From: Prevotellaceae bacterium UBA5903
GTDB taxonomy: Bacteria > Bacteroidota > Bacteroidia > Bacteroidales > Bacteroidaceae
NCBI GenBank assembly: GCA_002431845.1
Contig: DJEH01000006.1
Span: 1-11,491, forward strand
Direction of reading: 5' to 3'
Length of the DNA: 11,491 nucleotides
In this document: positions 1 to 7,171 of the stretch, piece by piece
Layout: every line of letters starts with the position of its first letter
How positions within the stretch are numbered: position 1 is the first letter of the stretch
Notes under the pieces: generated by a model
The model's database searches: none
The model's input: only the letters and a program-made list of their open reading frames with translations
What the model was told of the DNA's origin: nothing
Program-made: the position numbers and the translations under genes

Positions 1-369
1 AGAGCATTCGTCCTCACGAATAGTAACAGGAGCATTCATCGAGAGTTTGAGCACACAACTCTTCTCGCATAATGCAGGGCAAATACGTCCTGTGAACTCA
101 GGAAAATCGTTTGTGGCGGTAAGAATTTCATACGCCATTTTCCACTCTCCTTTATAGATTGCATCTTGAAATTCGGGTGGACGATTGCCTAACGGACATG
201 CCCAATGGCAAAAAGGTACGCCACAATCCATGCAACGCGATGCTTGTAATCGGCGGTCGCTTGTATTTAAAGTTTGTTCTACTTCGCCAAAGTCGGCTAT
301 ACGTTCGTGTATTGGACGATAACCAGCCTCGCAACGTGGAATAGTGAGAAATGCTTTAGGATCTCCCAT
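1..369 (-). CDS. gltD: Glutamate synthase small subunit, N-terminal 123 residues (partial at window edge)
   Basis: This is the small (beta) subunit of NADPH-dependent glutamate synthase. In this family it takes electrons from NAD(P)H through FAD and iron-sulfur clusters and passes them to GltB. The translation starts MGDPKAFLTI at the ATG complementary to 367-369 and stays open to base 1, so the FAD- and NAD(P)H-binding domains lie outside the window; full-length members are roughly 450-490 aa. The visible part is the iron-sulfur domain: a C-x2-C-x4-C-x3-C set (C46, C49, C54, C58) in CMDCGVPFCHWACP, then C97, C101 and C105 in CPALCEKSC. These match the two 4Fe-4S cluster motifs of GltD and dihydropyrimidine dehydrogenase N-termini. 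It lies 159 bp downstream of gltB on the same strand, which supports an operon. There is no clear Shine-Dalgarno sequence, as is usual in Bacteroidetes. The start was chosen because the expected N-terminus begins there. Confidence 0.95.
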   Translation of the reverse strand, partial: MGDPKAFLTIPRCEAGYRPIHERIADFGEVEQTLNTSDRRLQASRCMDCGVPFCHWACPLGNRPPEFQDAIYKGEWKMAYEILTATNDFPEFTGRICPALCEKSCVLKLSMNAPVTIREDECS

Positions 370-398
370 GATGTGTTTTATATATTAGTTGGCAAGAG

Positions 399-501
399 GA
401 GATAAGAGCAAAGCATTGAACTGTGTTTGATAACCATGCTCGCCAATATCAATTTTAACATCTAATACGTGCGTATTGAGATGCGCTTTGCTCTTAATCT
501 C
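399..501 (-). repeat. Nested inverted repeat in the gltB-gltD linker
   Basis: The two outer arms are 399-414 (gagataagagcaaagc) and 485-501, which are complementary except for one extra base in the right arm. They are separated by about 70 bases. Inside, 459-468 pairs with 473-483 (core aatac/gtatt, loop gtgc at 469-472) with a single-base bulge at 478, and this inner hairpin abuts the right outer arm. In the gltB-gltD transcript the linker could fold into a long stem carrying a second hairpin. A role in mRNA processing, stability or differential expression of the two subunits is possible. It could equally be a small degenerate palindromic repeat. There is no U-tract, so it does not look like an intrinsic terminator. 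Confidence 0.55.
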
Positions 502-528
502 TTTGTCTGTTTCTTAAACAATATTGTA

Positions 529-3500
529 TCAATAATCTCTCTGAACTTCAGCAATCTTTTGCTGCAACTTGCGCATTTGTTCTTCAGCAAGTACTCGTTT
601 GTATTCGATAGGAGTAACTTGAATGAAATCGTCTACATAATGGTTCCAATCATCGAGCATTGTACGTGCAAGTTGTGAACCTGTGTACAAGTAATGTTGG
701 CGAATGAGTTCGTGAAGTTCTTTTCTTGAAGCAGAGTCCTCAATGAGTGAGAGTTCTACCATTTCCATATTGCAGAAATAGTCGAAATTGTGGTTCTTGT
801 CCCATACATAGGCCACGCCACCACTCATGCCGGCAGCAAAGTTGCGTCCTGTTTCTCCGAGCACAACTACACGTCCGCCTGTCATATACTCACAACAGTG
901 ATCGCCTACACCTTCTACCACTGCAATGGCGCCAGAGTTACGTACAGCAAAGCGTTCGCCTACCATACCATTGATGTAGACTTCGCCACTTGTTGCACCA
1001 TAAAGAAGGGTGTTGCCGGCAATGGTGTTCTCTTCGGCATTGAAGTTAGAGCGGATAGGAGGCATAACTGCTATGCGACCACCACTTAATGCTTTTCCTA
1101 AATAGTCGTTTGCTTCGCCTTCGAGCTTAAAGTTTATACCATGGGTAAGGAATGCACCGAAACTCTGACCTGCAGAGCCTTTAAACTTAACGTTGATGGT
1201 TTCGTCGGGCAAACCATTTTGGCCATATTTGGTTGCTACAGCACCCGAAAGCATGGCACCTACAGAACGATCTGTATTGGCTATTGAATATTCAAGCGAT
1301 ACTTCCTTTTGATTGTCTAAAGCATCAGCTGCAGCCTTTATCATAGACTGATCTAAAACATCGTCAATGTTATGATGTTGTGCTGTTGTGTGGTGAATGT
1401 CGGCTTTGTTGTCAATGCGATGAAGCAAACGTCCGAAGTCGAGCGATGCGGCCTTAGTGTGTTCATCTGCTTGTCGCAAATTAATTAAATCTGTGCGACC
1501 AACAATATCGTTGAAATGGCGGAAGCCCATTTCTGCAAGATACTCACGCACCTCTTGTGCAAGGAAGCGGAAGTAGTTTACTACATATTCATAATGACCA
1601 CGGAAGTGTTCACGAAGTTCTGGATTTTGAGTAGCTACGCCTACGGGACAAGTGTTGGCATGGCACTTACGCATCATAACGCAACCAAGAACTATTAGTA
1701 CGGTGGTACCGAAGCCAAATTCTTCTGCACCGAGGAGTGCCATAGAGATGACGTCTCTACCTGTTTTAATCTGTCCATCGGTTTGCAAGCGTACTTGTCC
1801 ACGTAAACCATTGAGTACAAGTGTTTGCTGTGTTTCTGACAAACCAATTTCAGGCGATATACCAGCATAGCGCATTGAAGAAGCAGGTGATGCACCCGTT
1901 CCGCCTTCGGCACCTGAGATGACGATAAGGTCGGCTTTGGCTTTTGCTACGCCTGCAGCAATGGTTCCTACTCCACTCTCTGCTACTAATTTAACGCTAA
2001 TTTGTGCTTTAGGATTGACATTCTTAAGGTCGAATATCAACTGTGCTAAATCCTCAATAGAGTAAATGTCGTGGTGTGGTGGAGGTGATATAAGCGAGAT
2101 ACCTGGGATGGAATGACGGGTTTTGGCAATAATTTGATTTACCTTATAACCAGGTAATTGTCCGCCTTCTCCAGGTTTTGCGCCTTGTGCCACTTTGATT
2201 TGTATTTCTTCGGCATTAACCAAATATTCAGTTGTTACACCGAAGCGTCCAGAAGCTATCTGTTTGGTTTTGCTGCAAAGCGATATGCCATCAAACTTTT
2301 CGTGGAAGCGTTCGTTGTCTTCGCCACCCTCACCTGTATTGCTACGAGTGCCAAGTTTGTTCATTGCGAGAGCAAGTGCCTCGTGTGCCTCTTTGCTGAT
2401 AGCACCAAACGACATTGCACCAGTTACGAAGTGTTTAACAATATCGTCGACAGGCTCTACTTCGTCTACAGGGATAGGATTCTTTTTAAATTCAAAGAAG
2501 TCGCGCAAGAAAATGGGTTTGGGCTTATCATCTACAAGCGATGTAAACTCTTTAAACTTCTTATAACTACCTAAACGTGTTGCTAGTTGCAAGGTTGATA
2601 TGGTTTCGGGGTTCCATGCATGACGCTCACCATCTTTGCGATAACTAAAGAGACCTACGTATGGCAATAGTCCTTCAAGTTCACGATCTTTGTAGCAAGG
2701 AGCGTAACCTTCATCGTGGAATTTTTTATAGTCGCGAGCTATCTGCTCAAGATGTATACCACCAATAGTTCCTGCTGCTGTGCCAAAGTAGCTGCGTAGC
2801 AGTTCATCGCTCAAGCCGATGGCTTCGAATATCTTGGCTCCGCGATAAGAACGCAATGTGCTTATACCCATTTTTGAAAGCACTTTGTATAAACCTTTAC
2901 AGATGGCCTTGATATAGTTCTTTTCAGCGGTTTCGTAGTTCATCTGCACCTCACCACGCTTAACCAAATCGTCAAGTACAGCAAATGCCATGTATGGGTT
3001 GATGGCACTTGCACCATAGCCTATCAATAAGGCTGCATGCATAACCTCACGCGTTTCGCCACTCTCAACAACCAAAGCTGTTTCCATACGTTTTTGTACA
3101 GAAATAAGATAGTGGTGCACGGCACTTACAGCCAAAAGCGATGGTATTGCAGCATGTGTTTCGTCTACACCACGGTCTGAGAGTATGATGTAGTTAATAC
3201 CATCATTTACACTTTGCTCTGCCATGTGACAGAGGTTGTCTAACGCTTCTTTTAAGCCTTCAGCACCCTTTGATGCCTCAAATACCATGGGCAACTTAAT
3301 GGTGTTGAAACCTTTGTAGCGTATGTTGCAAAGAATGTCGAGTTGATTGTTGGTTAGGATGGGTTCTGGCAAACGAACCATCTTGCAATGGCTTTCATTT
3401 GGCGAGAGAATGTTCATGCCCACAGCACCTACATATTCGGTAAGCGACATTACAAGTTCTTCGCGTATGGGGTCGATTGCAGGGTTGGTTACCTGTGCAA

Positions 3501-5022
3501 ATTGCTGACGGAAGTAGTTGAAGAGCAATTGTGGACGATCTGAAAGGACAGCCAATGGAGTGTCGTTGCCCATTGAGGCAATGGGTTCGCTACCTTTTGT
3601 GGCCATAGGCGTAATGGTACGCTCAACATCTTCGCGTGTAAAGCCAAATATGCGTAGTTTCTTATCAAAGTCGTTTACAGCATTCTCAACCTTACGACCA
3701 CTCTTTAGTGTGTCGAGCTCAATACGATTGGCTGATAGCCATTGTCGGTATGGATGAGCTGCAGCAAGTTGAGCCTTTAGCTCACCATCGTAGTATATAT
3801 TGCCTTCTTGTGTATCAATTAACAAAATTTTTCCTGGTTGCAATCGACCTTTTTCCTTGATATCACCAGCTTCAAAGCCAATTACACCAGCTTCGGATGC
3901 TACCACCATCATGTCGTTTTTGGTGATAAGATAACGTGCTGGACGCAAGCCGTTGCGGTCGAGCATACCTCCTGCATACCTACCATCGCTAAATAATAAC
4001 GCAGCGGGTCCATCCCATGGTTCCATAAGGATAGAGTGATATTCATAGAAGGCTTTGAGATCTTCTGAAATAGGATTTTTGTCGTTAAAACTTTCAGGAA
4101 CAAGCATTGCCATGGCATGAGGTAAACTCAAACCAGACATTACTAAAAACTCAAGAACATTATCAAGCGATGCAGAGTCGCTCATATTAGGCTGAATAAT
4201 AGGACGAATGGCTTTGATATCGCCTAATTTGTCGGTTGAAAGCACAGATTCTCTAGCTTCCATCCAAGCACGATTACCACGAATAGTGTTAATCTCACCA
4301 TTGTGTGCTAACAAACGAAATGGTTGAGCTAAACCCCATGTTGGGAAGGTGTTTGTTGAAAAACGAGAGTGAACTATTGCCAAGCCACTTGTAAAATATG
4401 GCTGGGTAAGATCGGGGTAATAGTCACGCAATTGAGTTGAAGACAACATGCCCTTATATACAATGCTTTTTGAAGAAAGCGAGCAGATATAAAAGTCTTT
4501 GTTGGATACTCGTTTTTCAATTTTTTTGCGTATAATATATAGTTTACGCTCAAGTTCATCAGGTTCGCCGCCAGTGATAAATACTTGCTTTACATCAGGT
4601 TCGGTAGATAGTGCAGCCTCTCCTAATATTTCTGAATTAGTTGGGACTGTACGCAAGTGCATAAGTGACAACCCTTCGCGCTCAACCTCTTCAAGAAATA
4701 TACGCAAGATTTCGCTTTGCTCATCCTCTTTTTTAGGAAGAAATACAAGCCCTGTCCCGTAATGTCCTTTTTCAGGAACAGGAATACCTTGTAAAAGAAT
4801 AAATTCGTGTGGAATTTGCAGAAGTATACCAGCACCATCGCCAGTCTTGTTGTCTGCGCCTTCGGCACCACGGTGTTTCATATTTTCAAGGACCTTTAGA
4901 GCTGAATCTACCAACTCATGACTCTTGTTTCCATGAATATTGACAATCATGCCAACACCACAAGCGTCGTGCTCGTTTTCAGAGCGATATAGTCCTTCGT
5001 CAAGCCTATTTTCTAATTGCAT
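529..5022 (-). CDS. gltB: Glutamate synthase large subunit (GOGAT alpha chain)
   Basis: This cytoplasmic enzyme makes two glutamates from glutamine and 2-oxoglutarate, using electrons from GltD, and forms the GS-GOGAT ammonia-assimilation route with glutamine synthetase. At 1497 aa it is full length for the bacterial family. Domains in order: a type II glutamine amidotransferase (about 21-430) whose nucleophile is C21 in DACGVGM, preceded by a 20-residue propeptide expected to be removed; the conserved HSRFSTNT (218-225) and AHNGEINT (239-246) follow. Next come a central linking domain, then the FMN/2-oxoglutarate synthase domain containing GAMSFGAIS (M870). The 3Fe-4S cysteines are C1114, C1120 and C1125 (C-x5-C-x4-C). 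Last is the GXGXG beta-helix domain from about 1260, including GQSFGA near 1285. The reading frame is unbroken. The start at 5022 gives the expected short propeptide. gltD follows on the same strand. A promoter candidate lies about 50 bp upstream. Confidence 0.98.
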   Translation of the reverse strand: MQLENRLDEGLYRSENEHDACGVGMIVNIHGNKSHELVDSALKVLENMKHRGAEGADNKTGDGAGILLQIPHEFILLQGIPVPEKGHYGTGLVFLPKKEDEQSEILRIFLEEVEREGLSLMHLRTVPTNSEILGEAALSTEPDVKQVFITGGEPDELERKLYIIRKKIEKRVSNKDFYICSLSSKSIVYKGMLSSTQLRDYYPDLTQPYFTSGLAIVHSRFSTNTFPTWGLAQPFRLLAHNGEINTIRGNRAWMEARESVLSTDKLGDIKAIRPIIQPNMSDSASLDNVLEFLVMSGLSLPHAMAMLVPESFNDKNPISEDLKAFYEYHSILMEPWDGPAALLFSDGRYAGGMLDRNGLRPARYLITKNDMMVVASEAGVIGFEAGDIKEKGRLQPGKILLIDTQEGNIYYDGELKAQLAAAHPYRQWLSANRIELDTLKSGRKVENAVNDFDKKLRIFGFTREDVERTITPMATKGSEPIASMGNDTPLAVLSDRPQLLFNYFRQQFAQVTNPAIDPIREELVMSLTEYVGAVGMNILSPNESHCKMVRLPEPILTNNQLDILCNIRYKGFNTIKLPMVFEASKGAEGLKEALDNLCHMAEQSVNDGINYIILSDRGVDETHAAIPSLLAVSAVHHYLISVQKRMETALVVESGETREVMHAALLIGYGASAINPYMAFAVLDDLVKRGEVQMNYETAEKNYIKAICKGLYKVLSKMGISTLRSYRGAKIFEAIGLSDELLRSYFGTAAGTIGGIHLEQIARDYKKFHDEGYAPCYKDRELEGLLPYVGLFSYRKDGERHAWNPETISTLQLATRLGSYKKFKEFTSLVDDKPKPIFLRDFFEFKKNPIPVDEVEPVDDIVKHFVTGAMSFGAISKEAHEALALAMNKLGTRSNTGEGGEDNERFHEKFDGISLCSKTKQIASGRFGVTTEYLVNAEEIQIKVAQGAKPGEGGQLPGYKVNQIIAKTRHSIPGISLISPPPHHDIYSIEDLAQLIFDLKNVNPKAQISVKLVAESGVGTIAAGVAKAKADLIVISGAEGGTGASPASSMRYAGISPEIGLSETQQTLVLNGLRGQVRLQTDGQIKTGRDVISMALLGAEEFGFGTTVLIVLGCVMMRKCHANTCPVGVATQNPELREHFRGHYEYVVNYFRFLAQEVREYLAEMGFRHFNDIVGRTDLINLRQADEHTKAASLDFGRLLHRIDNKADIHHTTAQHHNIDDVLDQSMIKAAADALDNQKEVSLEYSIANTDRSVGAMLSGAVATKYGQNGLPDETINVKFKGSAGQSFGAFLTHGINFKLEGEANDYLGKALSGGRIAVMPPIRSNFNAEENTIAGNTLLYGATSGEVYINGMVGERFAVRNSGAIAVVEGVGDHCCEYMTGGRVVVLGETGRNFAAGMSGGVAYVWDKNHNFDYFCNMEMVELSLIEDSASRKELHELIRQHYLYTGSQLARTMLDDWNHYVDDFIQVTPIEYKRVLAEEQMRKLQQKIAEVQRDY

Positions 5023-5069
5023 AATGTTCTTGTATTATAAATATGCTTACTACTTGTTTTAATTATTTG

Positions 5070-5096
5070 CAAAAATACAACAAATCTTGCTACAAA
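5070..5096 (-). promoter_or_regulatory. Candidate gltB promoter (Bacteroidetes type)
   Basis: Read on the minus strand, TATTTTTG (5077-5070) matches the Bacteroidetes -7 consensus TAnnTTTG. A TTTG (5096-5093) lies upstream, but only 15 bp separate the two, shorter than the usual roughly 19-21 bp to the -33 element. The motif is 47 bp before the gltB start codon, a sensible distance. The motif match is seen; its function is inferred. Confidence 0.45.
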
Positions 5097-5436
5097 GTGA
5101 TTTTACAACGTAAAAAAATTGCAAAACATTTATTTTATTGCCTTTTTATAGCATTTTGTAATATAAACACGATAAATTGCTACATTTTGTTGTTTTATGG
5201 TTGTATGATATTATCAGTAATATGAAATAGTAATAAGTTTAAATAAGAAAATAATCAATCTCTCGGATAGCAGCAATCGGTTTCTTTAATAATAAATTCA
5301 TCACAGAATGAAATATGTTCTAATTTTATTCCGCCAATAGGTTATACATTATGATAATAATATGCAAATCTTTAGACATAGCGCAGATTCTCATCACAAA
5401 TTAATAAACGTACTCTGTTGACTTGTAAAAAAAATG

Positions 5437-5444
5437 TATATTTG
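5437..5444 (+). promoter_or_regulatory. Candidate -7 promoter element for the gene at 5492
   Basis: TATATTTG matches TAnnTTTG exactly and lies 47 bp before the ATG at 5492. Upstream, TTG at 5418-5420 is 16 bp away, and a one-mismatch TCTG (5414-5417) is 19 bp away, closer to the usual -33 spacing. No Shine-Dalgarno sequence precedes the gene; the leader is A/T-rich, as is common in this phylum. Confidence 0.5.
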
Positions 5445-5491
5445 CAATATCTTCTAAAAGATTACTTTAATTAATCGATAAATAAAATATT

Positions 5492-6136
5492 ATGGAAAAT
5501 CCTTCGAATGATAAAAAAAACAGTTTAAGAGGCAACAAAAACAATGGTTGTCTTATTGCAGGAATCTTGTTTGGTATATGTACAATTGCATTTTTCTGTT
5601 TTATAATATCAGCTATTACTTTTAGTGAGCGACATAATGATGAAGAAGGTTCTACAGATTCTATTATTTCATTTCAAAATGATAGTACTATTCCTACCTC
5701 TAATAATGGATGGAAATATGAAAACATTATTGAAGAAATGGACGATTCTGAAATAAGGACTGCTACGATTGTTTCAGACAACTCTGTAGACTTTGATTTC
5801 CCACACCAAGGTGGTAGTTATATGACAGCTGTTGTTAGAAAAACTAAAAAATGGGGTACTGAAGTATTCATAAGAATATCAGATGGCCAGTTTGTTTGTA
5901 GCAATTACAATGGGACAAACTATGTGAGAGTCCGCTTTGACGAAAAAGAACCCATAAGGTTTACAACGAAGGAATCATCTGATGGAAGTTCTGACATATT
6001 ATTTTTAGACAATCCCCATAAATTCATAGCATTTGCTAAAAAAGCGAAACGTGTTCTTATTGAAGCTCCGTTCTATGAAGAAGGTTTCTGTGTTTTTACT
6101 TTTACTACTGATAAAAAGTTAGAATGGCAAAAATAA
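5492..6136 (+). CDS. Single-pass membrane-anchored protein of unrecognised function
   Basis: I do not recognise a named family for this 214-aa protein. A short, positively charged N-terminus (K8, K9, R13, K16) precedes one hydrophobic segment at about 20-42. This predicts N-in topology with residues of about 45-214 outside the cytoplasmic membrane. A Ser/Asn/Asp-rich linker (about 45-73) leads to a compact C-terminal domain (about 74-212) of predicted beta character, with FDFPHQGGS (101-109), DGQFVCS (131-137), VRFDEKEP (147-154), DGSSDILFL (164-172) and EAPFYEEGFCVFTF (191-204). Two cysteines (C136, C200) lie in the external domain and could form a disulfide. The gene is visibly A/T-richer (about 30% GC in sampled 60-base lines) than gltB or the C69 gene (about 50%), which may reflect transfer or weak selection. 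It is followed after 88 bp by the DUF4186 gene. It is probably a real gene, given the unbroken frame, the promoter match and the plausible domain architecture. The function is unknown. Confidence 0.8.
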   Translation: MENPSNDKKNSLRGNKNNGCLIAGILFGICTIAFFCFIISAITFSERHNDEEGSTDSIISFQNDSTIPTSNNGWKYENIIEEMDDSEIRTATIVSDNSVDFDFPHQGGSYMTAVVRKTKKWGTEVFIRISDGQFVCSNYNGTNYVRVRFDEKEPIRFTTKESSDGSSDILFLDNPHKFIAFAKKAKRVLIEAPFYEEGFCVFTFTTDKKLEWQK

Positions 6137-6192
6137 TGTATAGATATGAATATCATTTGCTGAATGAAACTTATATAGAAAACAAAATATTA

Positions 6193-6200
6193 TATCTTTG
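6193..6200 (+). promoter_or_regulatory. Candidate -7 promoter element for the DUF4186 gene
   Basis: TATCTTTG matches TAnnTTTG and lies 24 bp before the ATG at 6225, which would leave a short leader. No -33 TTG is found at the usual distance; the nearest TTTG (6156-6159) is too far upstream. If active, the DUF4186 gene would be transcribed independently of the membrane-protein gene. Confidence 0.35.
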
Positions 6201-6224
6201 TGCTGGCAATAGAAACATATACAT

Positions 6225-6665
6225 ATGAAACAACCTTCTTTATTTCCAGATGATTTTTTTGAAGAACATAATGCTGCAAGCGGCAACAACGCGATTCAAA
6301 ATAAACATAGTTTTAAGGCAGATTACTTGTTTGAGAGATTGGCGAAATCGTCTTTCAGAAGTAAATTCAGATTATCAAAGAAAGATATAGATTATATTAA
6401 TAATAAAGGGCTTGACACAATACGCAAGCATGCTATAGATTTTGTATCAAAACGTTTAGCTCCTGCGGTAATAGTAAATGATGGCAAGCAAACACCAATG
6501 CGTGGACATCCTGTATTTATTGCTCAACATGCCACTGCATGTTGTTGCAGAGGTTGCCTATATAAGTGGCATCATATAACATCTGGGAGGCAACTTACGG
6601 AGAATGAACAACATTATGTTGTTGATGTAATAATGGAATGGATAGAAAGGCAATTAAAGCTATAA
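6225..6665 (+). CDS. DUF4186 family protein
   Basis: This is a 146-aa, probably cytoplasmic protein of a conserved family without an established function. The diagnostic stretch runs from LFERL (35-39) through FRSKFRLSKKD (44-54) and GLDTIRKHA (62-70). It continues with LAPAVIVNDGKQTPMRGHP (78-96), FIAQHAT (98-104) and CCCRGCLYKWHHI (106-118), and ends in VVDVIMEWIERQ (132-143). I recognise this pattern as DUF4186. The cluster C106, C107, C108, C111 with H102, H116 and H117 suggests a metal-binding site; that is inference. Residues 1-30 are a variable Asn/Phe-rich N-terminal extension. There is no signal peptide or membrane segment. It has its own promoter candidate and is followed 20 bp later by a strong hairpin terminator. 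The length is normal for the family. Confidence 0.88.
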   Translation: MKQPSLFPDDFFEEHNAASGNNAIQNKHSFKADYLFERLAKSSFRSKFRLSKKDIDYINNKGLDTIRKHAIDFVSKRLAPAVIVNDGKQTPMRGHPVFIAQHATACCCRGCLYKWHHITSGRQLTENEQHYVVDVIMEWIERQLKL

Positions 6666-6685
6666 TGAGCGTAATGTAAAACAAA

Positions 6686-6725
6686 AATAGCCCCCACTAA
6701 CTTTTTTATGTTAGTGGGGGCTATT
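6686..6725. terminator. Bidirectional intrinsic terminator between convergent genes
   Basis: Arms 6686-6701 and 6710-6725 form a perfect 16-bp stem with a GC-rich core (gcccccac/gtgggggc) around an 8-base loop (6702-6709). Read on the minus strand it is followed directly by TTTTGTTTT, a good U-tract; on the plus strand by a weaker T-rich stretch (ggttatatttt). It sits between the ends of the DUF4186 gene (plus) and the Nudix gene (minus), so it can serve both. An additional 9-bp inverted repeat (6671-6679 with 6738-6746) brackets it, and its right arm includes the Nudix stop codon. Confidence 0.92.
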
Positions 6726-6737
6726 GGTTATATTTTA

Positions 6738-7136
6738 TTACATTACTGATTTTGCTACTTCTTCGGCTATAGGCTTATCTGCATCACACCAATCAATGGT
6801 GTTTAGTTCTGATAGATTCTTCCATTGAAAGGCAGCATGCTCTTTCATCTTAAACGCTCTTGACTTTGCATTGCATAGGTAGGCTTGCATAGTTATTGAG
6901 AAATCGGGATATGCATGGCTTATCGTGACAATATGCTTTCCTACAGAAATATCATAATCCATTTCTTCAAGCAATTCACGATGTAAGGCCTGTTGTGGAG
7001 TCTCTCCTTCTTCAATCTTTCCTCCAGGAAATTCCCAACGGAAAGAAATGTAAGCATACTTCGTTTGCCCCTTTTGCATGCATAGCACCTCGCCATTGTT
7101 TTCAATAACAGCACAAACCACGTTGTAATGTTTCAT
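6738..7136 (-). CDS. MutT-like Nudix hydrolase
   Basis: This Nudix pyrophosphohydrolase probably removes oxidised or noncanonical (d)NTPs, as MutT does with 8-oxo-dGTP; the exact substrate cannot be read from the sequence. At 132 aa it is MutT-sized and consists only of the Nudix fold. The Nudix box runs G39-x5-E45-x7-R53-E-L-L-E57-E58, preceded by WEFPGGK (34-40), typical of MutT and CTP-pyrophosphohydrolase branches. The last glycine of the consensus (GX5EX7REUXEEXGU) is D60 here. The metal-binding glutamates (E54, E57, E58) are intact, so it should be active. It starts MKHYNVVCAV, the usual first strand. It lies 35 bp downstream of the cbpA-like gene on the same strand, so the two are probably cotranscribed, ending at the terminator at 6686-6725. 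It is not an NrtR-type regulator, as it has no DNA-binding domain. Confidence 0.93.
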   Translation of the reverse strand: MKHYNVVCAVIENNGEVLCMQKGQTKYAYISFRWEFPGGKIEEGETPQQALHRELLEEMDYDISVGKHIVTISHAYPDFSITMQAYLCNAKSRAFKMKEHAAFQWKNLSELNTIDWCDADKPIAEEVAKSVM

Positions 7137-7171
7137 ATATGTTTGTATATAATTGTCAAAGTCCTTAATCC

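Larger units (their letters stand above)
5023..5491. other. AT-rich divergent intergenic region, 469 bp
   Basis: This gap lies between the divergently transcribed gltB (minus) and the membrane-protein gene at 5492 (plus). It holds one -7-type promoter motif for each side (separate entries) and a 28-codon minus-strand open stretch at 5255-5341 with coding-like composition but no start codon. I see no tRNA, riboswitch, terminator hairpin or insertion-sequence end. The remainder is A/T-rich sequence with no feature I can support. Confidence 0.6.

Noticed and set aside
380..463. 27-codon minus-strand open frame (MLKLILASM...) in the gltB-gltD linker
   Set aside because: It is very short, overlaps the inverted repeat, and has no promoter or conserved feature. 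There is not enough support to call a gene.
2158..2574. 138-aa and 123-aa plus-strand frames (2158-2574 and 2195-2566)
   Set aside because: They lie antisense inside the highly conserved gltB coding sequence, which explains the open frames. Their translations have no domain features.
5043..5225. 60-aa plus-strand open frame starting just upstream of gltB
   Set aside because: It overlaps the gltB promoter candidate, is dominated by A/T-driven residues (I, L, F, Y, N, K), and shows no recognisable motif. It is most likely chance.
6738..7136. NrtR-type NAD regulator near nadC
   Set aside because: The protein is a 132-aa Nudix domain with an intact catalytic box and no winged-helix domain, so it is an enzyme rather than NrtR.
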